Of a DNA stretch of 21,973 nt, positions 1 through 4,782 are shown in pieces (positions within the stretch are counted from its first letter, which is position 1; every line of letters starts with the position of its first letter). Under the pieces are notes generated by a model, which saw nothing but the letters and a program-made list of their open reading frames with translations, was not told the origin of the DNA and did no database searches. Made by a program: the position numbers and the translations under genes. The DNA comes from JBGTBQ01 sp041749275 (GTDB taxonomy: Bacteria; Acidobacteriota; Blastocatellia; Pyrinomonadales; Pyrinomonadaceae): assembly GCA_041749275.1 (NCBI GenBank), contig JBGTBQ010000082.1:1-21973 (forward strand). Reading direction: 5' to 3'.

Positions 1-468
1 GAGCGGCCCCAGCGCCTCGGAACGCACGCGCGCCGGCTCGGCGATGAGCACTTCGAGCACGTGCTCCTCAAAAAGCGCGAGCGCGCGACGCTTGATCTCT
101 TCGGCCTCAGCGCGGTGCTCGTGCGGGATCATCAGATGCGCGACGACGAACTGCACGCGCGTCGAGAGTTTGCCGCGCAGGCCCACGGCTTCGAGCCGCT
201 TGGCCCAGCGCTCGCGCGGGATATCGGTCTGAAGCCCCGCGCCGTCGCCCTCGCCCTCGATCTCGCCGGTGCGATGGCCCATGCGGACGAGCGCTTCGAG
301 CGTGCGCTTGACGTTGCCGTGCGAGGCGCGCCCGTCCTTCTTCACGTTGGCGATGATGGCGCAGGCGTCGTGCTCGCTCTCGTCGTGCGCCCAACCGGCA
401 CGTTGGCGCGCAAGCCCGACGCCGCTCGGCCCGCCAAGTTCAGTCAGATGTGCGCTCGTCTTCTTCAT
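1..468 (-). CDS. gltB: Glutamate synthase large subunit, N-terminal glutamine amidotransferase part (partial, runs off the left edge)
   Basis: The frame is open from an ATG at 468 to the window edge: 156 codons with no stop. Residues 34-75 read DACAIIANVKKDGRASHGNV, then a RTLEALVRMGHRTGEIEGEG-type stretch and GDGAGLQTDIPRE. This is the start of a class II glutamine amidotransferase domain as in glutamate synthase large subunits. Cys36 is the expected catalytic nucleophile; in this family it becomes N-terminal after a propeptide is removed, so residues 1-35 would be the propeptide. The enzyme makes glutamate from glutamine and 2-oxoglutarate in the cytoplasm, completing the GS-GOGAT cycle with the neighbouring glnA. 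The start is fixed by an in-frame stop at 523-525 with no other start codon between. A GAGG lies close upstream (spacing about 2), so the ribosome site is mediocre. The family is clear; the exact subtype cannot be told from the N-terminus. Confidence 0.85.
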   Translation of the reverse strand, partial: MKKTSAHLTELGGPSGVGLARQRAGWAHDESEHDACAIIANVKKDGRASHGNVKRTLEALVRMGHRTGEIEGEGDGAGLQTDIPRERWAKRLEAVGLRGKLSTRVQFVVAHLMIPHEHRAEAEEIKRRALALFEEHVLEVLIAEPARVRSEALGPL

Positions 469-510
469 CGCCTCAAAAAAACCGTTTCGCCATGCCGGGT
501 CCGTGCTTAT

Positions 511-547
511 AAAAAAAGGCCATCAACCTTCTCCGTGTTGATGGCCT
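511..547 (-). terminator. Intrinsic terminator (possible attenuator) in the gltB leader
   Basis: Perfect 11-bp inverted repeat: AGGCCATCAAC at 517-527 and its complement at 537-547, with a 9-base loop. Read on the minus strand the stem is followed at once by seven T (511-517). It lies 43 bases before the gltB start codon, and no gene end lies within 500 bases upstream. That position fits a leader attenuator better than the end of glnA, although the latter is possible. Confidence 0.8.
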
Positions 548-592
548 GTGACAAGTGCGTCGAGTTCTCAGTGACAAGCCATCAGGTCGGAC

Positions 593-674
593 GCTTCCCG
601 GTGCTAATAGTGACGAAGGGCGGAAGTACGCGCGCGAAGAGCGCAACGAGCGCCGCCGGGCCACGCCGGGAAGC
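593..674 (-). ncRNA. Candidate structured leader RNA upstream of gltB
   Basis: GCTTCCCGG at 593-601 is perfectly complementary to CCGGGAAGC at 666-674. A second stem is nested inside (GGCGG 619-623 with CCGCC 653-657), and alternative GCGC hairpins lie at 632-653. The element sits about 45 bases upstream (in minus-strand sense) of the intrinsic terminator at 511-547. I recognise no known riboswitch core. High GC favours chance stems, so confidence is modest. Confidence 0.35.
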
Positions 675-903
675 TGACTGAATTGACTCGACTGAGAGAA
701 ACGCAGGATACATTTCAATTGTCTTCAAGCGAGATAGCCGCCGACCAGATGCTGACCGAACAGGTGGGCATCTCGTGCGGCGAGCATACTCTACAGTCTT
801 CGCCCCAGTTTGTATAATTAGTTATTTTTAGCCGCTCATAAATGAAAGGTGGAGGGGTCGCTGCCCAACTTTGAAGCGATAAGGTTGAACGTCCGGCAGG
901 TCA
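675..903. other. Gene-free stretch between glnA and gltB; AT-rich island
   Basis: No convincing gene. An AT-rich island at about 808-842 stands out from the GC-rich surroundings and could hold the gltB promoter on the minus strand. On the plus strand it contains TCTACA (790-795), 17 bases, then TATAAT (813-818), a decent sigma-70-type pair but facing glnA antisense with no gene to serve. A short AGATGC/GCATCT inverted repeat lies at 747-774. Confidence 0.4.
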
Positions 904-1031
904 GGATTTAACGCGGAGAACGCGGAGCATCGCGGAGAGCTACGGAGAAGCAATAGCTGATTCGAGATTCAACTTTGAATCTGTTTTTCTCCGCGTCCTC
1001 CGCGCCTCTCCGCGTCCTCTGCGTTAAATCC
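904..1031. repeat. Long imperfect inverted repeat of GCGGAG heptamers, 3' of glnA
   Basis: Arms 904-949 and 986-1031 pair over about 46 bases with a few mismatches. Each arm begins with GGATTTAACGC and continues with reiterated ACGCGGAG-like units. The middle contains a smaller perfect palindrome (AGATTCAA-CT-TTGAATCT) followed by five T. The right arm ends 31 bases from the glnA stop, so the structure may also end or protect the glnA transcript. Such palindromes are typically dispersed in the genome; only one copy lies here. Confidence 0.7.
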
Positions 1032-1062
1032 GACCGCGCGTCACACTCAATCACGAACCCGC

Positions 1063-2478
1063 TTAGATGTCGAAGTACATGCTGAACTCCAACGGGTGCG
1101 GACGCATCCGCAAGGGCTGAACCTCCTTCTCCCGCTTGTACGTGATCCACCGCTCGATCAGTTGCGGCGTGAACACGTCGCCCTTCAACAGAAAGTCGTG
1201 ATCCGCCTCCAAAGCCGTCAGCGCCTCGTCGAGCGAACCGGGCAAGCTGGGTACCTTCTTCAACTCTTCCGGCGCAAGATCGTAGATGTCCTTGTCCAAC
1301 GGCTCGCCCGGATCAATGCGATTCTGGATGCCGTCCAAGCCCGCCATCAGCATCGCCGCGAACGCCAAATACGGGTTGCACGACGGGTCGGGCGGACGAA
1401 ACTCAAGGCGCTTGAGTTTCGGGTTGGTCGAGAACATCGGGATGCGGATGGCGGCGGAGCGGTTGCGCGCCGAGTAGGCGAGATTGACGGGCGCTTCGAA
1501 GCCGGGCACCAAGCGCTTGTAGCTGTTGGTGGTCGGGGCGGCGAAGGCGACGATGGCGGCGGCGTGCTTCAAGAGGCCGCCGATGTACCAGCGGGCGAGG
1601 TCGGAGAGTCCGGCATAGCCATCGCCGGCGAAGAGGGGTTTTTCGTCCTTCCACAAGGATTGGTGACAGTGCATCCCGCTGCCGTTGTCGCCGTACAAAG
1701 GCTTCGGCATAAAGGTCGCGCCCTTGCCCTGTTGATGCGCGACGTTGCGAACCGTGTACTTGAAGATTTGGAGATTGTCGGCGGTGCCGAGGAGGGTGGA
1801 GTAGCGGAAGTCAATCTCGCACTGACCGGCGGTGGCGACCTCGTGGTGATGACACTCGACCGTGATGCCTGCTTTCTTGAGTTCGTTCGCAACCACGCTG
1901 CGAAAGTCTTGCAGCGTGTCGAGCGGAGGCAGCGGGACATAACCTTCCTTGTGGCGAATGTGATAACCGAGATTGGAGTTGCCGTTCTGCCCGTTGGTGT
2001 TCCAAGCGGCCTCCGGATTGTCGAGCGAGAAGCCGGCGGTGTGCGCGTCGTTATGAAAACGCACATCGTTGAAGACAAAGAACTCGGCTTCGGGGCCGAA
2101 GTTGATCGTGTCGGCGATGCCGGTGAACTTGAGATAGCTTTCCGCGCGCCGCGCCACGCCGCGCGGGTCGAGCCAGTAGCCTTCTTTCGTGATCGGGTCA
2201 ACCACGTCGGCGACGAAGCAGAGCGTTTTTTCCGACATGAACGGGTCCATCCAATAGCGCGTCGGGTCGGGCACGAGCAGCATGTCGGACTCGTGGATCG
2301 AGGCCCAGCCGCGCAAGGACGAACCGTCGAAGCCGAAGCCCTCTTCAAAAGATTTTTCCGAAAGTTCTTCGATGGGGAAGGTCAGGTGGTGCCACGCCCC
2401 GATCAGGTCTGTGAAACGAACGTTGACATATACCGCCTTCTCGTCGGCGGCAAACTTCAGCACATCTTTGATGCTCAT
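1063..2478 (-). CDS. glnA: Glutamine synthetase type I
   Basis: 471-residue protein, the usual length for GSI. It condenses ammonium and glutamate to glutamine using ATP, as a cytoplasmic dodecamer. Diagnostic stretches in order: FGFDGSSLRGW in the beta-grasp domain, NFGPEAEFFVF (metal ligands), NGSGMHCHQSLW, VPGFEAPVNLAYSARNRSAA, and KRLEFRPPDPSCNPYLAFAA. Tyr399 lies in DIYDLAPEE, matching the adenylylation-site context of bacterial GSI, so control by an adenylyltransferase (GlnE, not in this window) is plausible. The start at 2478 (MSIKDVLKFA) has AAGGA nine bases upstream and fits the family N-terminus. The frame stays open further upstream, and a GTG at 2655 next to a perfect GGAGG would add 59 residues; I consider that less likely. 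It lies 196 bases downstream of a co-oriented outer-membrane protein gene. Confidence 0.96.
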   Translation of the reverse strand: MSIKDVLKFAADEKAVYVNVRFTDLIGAWHHLTFPIEELSEKSFEEGFGFDGSSLRGWASIHESDMLLVPDPTRYWMDPFMSEKTLCFVADVVDPITKEGYWLDPRGVARRAESYLKFTGIADTINFGPEAEFFVFNDVRFHNDAHTAGFSLDNPEAAWNTNGQNGNSNLGYHIRHKEGYVPLPPLDTLQDFRSVVANELKKAGITVECHHHEVATAGQCEIDFRYSTLLGTADNLQIFKYTVRNVAHQQGKGATFMPKPLYGDNGSGMHCHQSLWKDEKPLFAGDGYAGLSDLARWYIGGLLKHAAAIVAFAAPTTNSYKRLVPGFEAPVNLAYSARNRSAAIRIPMFSTNPKLKRLEFRPPDPSCNPYLAFAAMLMAGLDGIQNRIDPGEPLDKDIYDLAPEELKKVPSLPGSLDEALTALEADHDFLLKGDVFTPQLIERWITYKREKEVQPLRMRPHPLEFSMYFDI

Positions 2479-2674
2479 GAATAGTTTTCCTTCAGGGTTG
2501 TAGTGCGGGTTAAAGATGCGGGCGCGGCGACCGGCATGGGCGCGCGCCACGGCGGCCACGAGCGGGCGGCGGGCGAAGACGACCGGCGACCACTCGTGGC
2601 CCGTGGATGCTACGACTTTGAAACAGTCTGGTTCACAACAATCTTCGTTCGACACACCTCCTTTCCGCTCCGGT

Positions 2675-3397
2675 TTAAAACGTGATTCCGTAATAGACGA
2701 AGAGCGCGTTGTTCTTGCGCCCCTGATTGCCGATGCTGTAGCCGACATAGAGCGCGCTGGTGTTGGAAGTCGAGAAAGAGAGTCCGGGCGTGACGTAGCC
2801 GAAGCGGTTCTTGCCGCTCAACCAGTCGGCCACGAAATTTACCTTCGCGTACAAAGGCTGTTCGTACCCGAAGATGGCCCCGCCCTCGCTGCCGTTTCCG
2901 TTGGCGCGTCCGACCAATCCGTAGCCGCCGCCGGTCAGGCGCGGGCCATATCTCCCCTTCATCTTCTTGCTGACGGTCGTGTAGAGGAGGCCGAAGGTGT
3001 CCGTGCCCGCGCGGTTGGCGATGGGCGCGTAGAGGATGCCGCCGACCGCCGCCGCGACGCCGTTCTCCTCGTTGCTGTAAAACTGGTACTTGAGGTTCGG
3101 CTGCAACTCGACGGTCTGGTCGGGCGCGAGCGCGTCCGTGAATGACACGTTCGCGCCGACCTCGAAGTTGTGGCCGACGCCGACGACGACGCGCTGGACG
3201 TAGGACTGAAAGCCGCCGTTGTCGTGCGATTCGAGGTGACTGATGAAGTCGAACTCCGTGTAGACCTTTTTCTTCGCCGCCACGTCGGTCGAAGGGATGT
3301 TGAAGAGGGTTGACTGTGCGTTCATGTTCTGGCTGCCCGACAACGCGATGAAGAGCAGGGCGACGCCCGCCCCGACCATTGATTTCGCTCTGAGCAT
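2675..3397 (-). CDS. Outer-membrane beta-barrel protein, unknown substrate
   Basis: 240 residues from an ATG at 3397. The N-terminus (MLRAKSMVGAGVALLFIALS, then GSQNMNAQS) looks like a signal peptide with cleavage after AQ. The rest alternates polar and hydrophobic or aromatic residues in Gly/Asn-rich strands (VVVGVGHNFEVGANVSF, LKYQFYSNEENGVAAAVGG, TPGLSFSTSNTSALYVGYS) and ends in VYYGITF, the terminal aromatic signature recognised by the BAM machinery. I cannot assign a named family. Its position before glnA on the same strand suggests a shared transcript and perhaps a link to nitrogen supply, but that is inference. The longer reading from 3490 would place 31 charged residues before the signal peptide, so I reject it. 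Confidence 0.75.
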   Translation of the reverse strand: MLRAKSMVGAGVALLFIALSGSQNMNAQSTLFNIPSTDVAAKKKVYTEFDFISHLESHDNGGFQSYVQRVVVGVGHNFEVGANVSFTDALAPDQTVELQPNLKYQFYSNEENGVAAAVGGILYAPIANRAGTDTFGLLYTTVSKKMKGRYGPRLTGGGYGLVGRANGNGSEGGAIFGYEQPLYAKVNFVADWLSGKNRFGYVTPGLSFSTSNTSALYVGYSIGNQGRKNNALFVYYGITF

Positions 3398-3836
3398 GTT
3401 GTACTTTTGCTCCACAATCGTCTCCGTAAAGGGACGACTTAAAGTGGCCTGCCCGTCTCGTGCCCGCAAAGCTGATGACGGGTGGGCCATGTTATTTTCC
3501 GCAAGGCCCGGTGAAGAGAAGGTCTATGAAAGCAGAGAACCTCGAACGATTCCCCTGCCCCAACATTTCAGCCTTCAAGAAAGTTGCGCCTGACAAGTTT
3601 TGTGCCAGTGGATGCAACGCGCGCGTGAGGAAAGTCGAAGCGTTGATTTGCCGGGGGATAGTCTCAACTTTGCGAGGTAAGCGCCGCGTGAACTTCTTCC
3701 GCTTTACATTTCTCACGCGTGACATTTTCGTTGGAGGGCGACCGGCTCAAGACAAATTTGTCTCGTCGCCGCGATGCTTTCCAGATCGTCAATTCGACCG
3801 GCCTGTGATGGTCAACTCGCTCTTGAGTGAAACTAA
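3398..3836. other. Gene-free upstream region of the outer-membrane protein gene
   Basis: About 440 bases without a credible gene; the short frames here have atypical composition. It holds a weak sigma-54-like match on the minus strand (TGGCAC-AAAAC-TTGTC, 3592-3607; the invariant GC of the -12 element is GT) and, 143 bases further upstream, a perfect palindrome GACAAATTTGTC (3751-3762). The arrangement resembles that of the amt and glnD regions but is weaker. Confidence 0.3.
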
Positions 3837-4034
3837 GAGCGTGTCTAAAAAGCCCCGTGAGGGGCGGAATGTTTGTCGCCCGCGCCGCTCTCCCCTTGTT
3901 CTTTCAAGCGCCGGAGGGGCGGCAGCGCCTAACATGTCGCTCCTCACGGAGCTTCAGCGACCTCGTGTCACGCGATGGGCTATAAACATTCCGCTCCTCA
4001 CGGAGCTACGACGCATGGCTTTTTAGACATACTC
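3837..4034. repeat. MITE-like palindromic element with internal repeats
   Basis: Terminal inverted repeats TGTCTAAAAAGC (3842-3853) and GCTTTTTAGACA (4018-4029) are perfect over 12 bases. They extend to 17 bases (3837-3853 / 4018-4034) with two mismatches. Inside are three copies of a roughly 23-base unit built on CGCTCCTCACGGAGCT: one inverted at 3851-3875 and two direct at 3931-3953 and 3985-4007 (21 of 23 bases identical). No coding potential and no evident target-site duplication. It looks like a non-autonomous mobile or dispersed repeat. Confidence 0.7.
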
Positions 4035-4268
4035 TAAAGAGTGAAGGCGGCTCAGATAACGCTCAAATCTTTGTTCGTCCTTCGCGCACACTTAGAGATC
4101 GTTTGACACTTCCGGACTGTTCGGCGAAGCGGCTCATCGAGAACTCTCTAACAGATTTTTATAACCACTCGGGTTAGTACGCGGTAGTGGACGGTACGCA
4201 CCTATTTCTTAACGCCACGCGATGCTCTCGTCATCCTCATTACACTTTTGCATCGCCCATGTGGACGC
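4035..4268. other. Gene-free stretch upstream of the glnD operon control region
   Basis: No gene is supported and no strong promoter is visible. A TTGACA occurs at about 4093 but has no matching -10 element. At 4239-4254 a partial match (9 of 16) to the palindrome at 4269-4284 is centred 30 bases from it, keeping the ACA-N-TTTTG core. Confidence 0.3.
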
Positions 4269-4284
4269 GCGACAAAAATGTCGC
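4269..4284. promoter_or_regulatory. Palindromic operator or enhancer site upstream of the glnD operon
   Basis: GCGACA-AAAA-TGTCGC, a perfect 6-bp inverted repeat around a 4-base centre. The same sequence with one changed base lies at 16804-16819 upstream of amt. It sits 88 bases before the -24/-12 promoter candidate at 4372-4387, a normal distance for an enhancer-binding-protein site. It does not match the classical NtrC site. Confidence 0.55.
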
Positions 4285-4371
4285 CTCCCGCCGCTCGAAA
4301 TTTATCGAGGATAGCTGCCAAAACTTCGCAAAACCTCTCTGAACTGCCGACGCGGACTGCGTCTCAGCACG

Positions 4372-4387
4372 CGGAACGCATGTTGCT
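4372..4387 (+). promoter_or_regulatory. Sigma-54-type (-24/-12) promoter candidate
   Basis: CGGAACGCATGTTGCT keeps the invariant GG (4373-4374) and GC (4385-4386) at the correct separation and has a perfect TTGCT -12 element. Against TGGCACG-N4-TTGCW two bases of the -24 element differ. A start near 4398 would give an 86-base leader to the ATG at 4484. Confidence 0.5.
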
Positions 4388-4483
4388 ACCCGGAGTGTAC
4401 GAAGCCAGCCGGCGGATAACAGTCTTGAGCCACGGAGGGGAGATCAGCCTTTCCGTTTTTTGAAAGGGGGCGGGCGAAACTTT

Positions 4484-4711
4484 ATGGCACTCGTACTAAG
4501 CGGAGAAGAATTCATCACGACCGAGGCGCTCAACGCGCGCATCTTATCGAGCCTCGCGGCGCTTGCGGCTCGCCGCGCGTTGACCCTCAATGGGATCAAA
4601 ATGTGCGCGCAGGATTTGGCGAAACTCGCGGAAGAGGCGACGCGCTCCGAGCGCCCGGTCTGGCCCACGGCGCTCTCCGGTTGCGCCGCCTGTCACCCGA
4701 ACAGGGGTTGA
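4484..4711 (+). CDS. Small unknown protein (75 aa) ahead of glnD
   Basis: The 75-residue frame begins MALVLSGEEFITTEALNARI. It is largely helical and Ala/Leu-rich (residues about 15-52) and ends in SGCAACHPNRG, which contains a CxxCH motif six residues from the end. CxxCH binds haem c in exported cytochromes, but there is no signal peptide here, so haem attachment is doubtful; metal or redox chemistry or chance are alternatives. I do not recognise the family. A purine-rich AAAGGGGGCGGGCG precedes the ATG. A TTG at 4460 would add eight residues. It lies downstream of the sigma-54-like promoter and 71 bases before glnD on the same strand, so it is probably the first gene of the glnD-glnB transcript. 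Its coding status rests on position and length only. Confidence 0.5.
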   Translation: MALVLSGEEFITTEALNARILSSLAALAARRALTLNGIKMCAQDLAKLAEEATRSERPVWPTALSGCAACHPNRG

Positions 4712-4782
4712 GCCGCGAACTATCTGACCGCACTATCAAAAGACTTTCAGCAGCGTCCGGGATGGCGGCGACCGTGCAATAA

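Noticed and set aside
590..612. Fragment of a 23S rRNA 3' end (GGTGCTAATAG resembles the conserved GGTACTAATAG)
   Set aside because: Only about 11 bases resemble it; the flanking sequence does not align with rRNA.
593..674. Cobalamin riboswitch in the gltB leader (because of CCGGGAAGC)
   Set aside because: The GCCACTG motif and the B12 box are absent, and glutamate synthase is not a usual target.
61..681. 206-codon plus-strand frame at the left edge
   Set aside because: It runs antisense to the glutamate synthase N-terminus and then through the terminator hairpin and leader stems; no family resemblance.
790..818. TCTACA-17-TATAAT on the plus strand as a real promoter
   Set aside because: Good-looking hexamers in an AT-rich island, but it would drive only antisense RNA through the palindrome into glnA; kept as a remark only.
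1096..2484. 462-codon plus-strand frame antisense to glnA
   Set aside because: It mirrors glnA exactly and has the Arg/Val/Gly-rich composition expected of a GC-rich shadow frame; glnA on the other strand has unmistakable family motifs.
4484..4711. Calling the small protein a cytochrome c because of CAACH
   Set aside because: No signal peptide, no distal Met or His ligand context, and the motif is at the very end of the chain.
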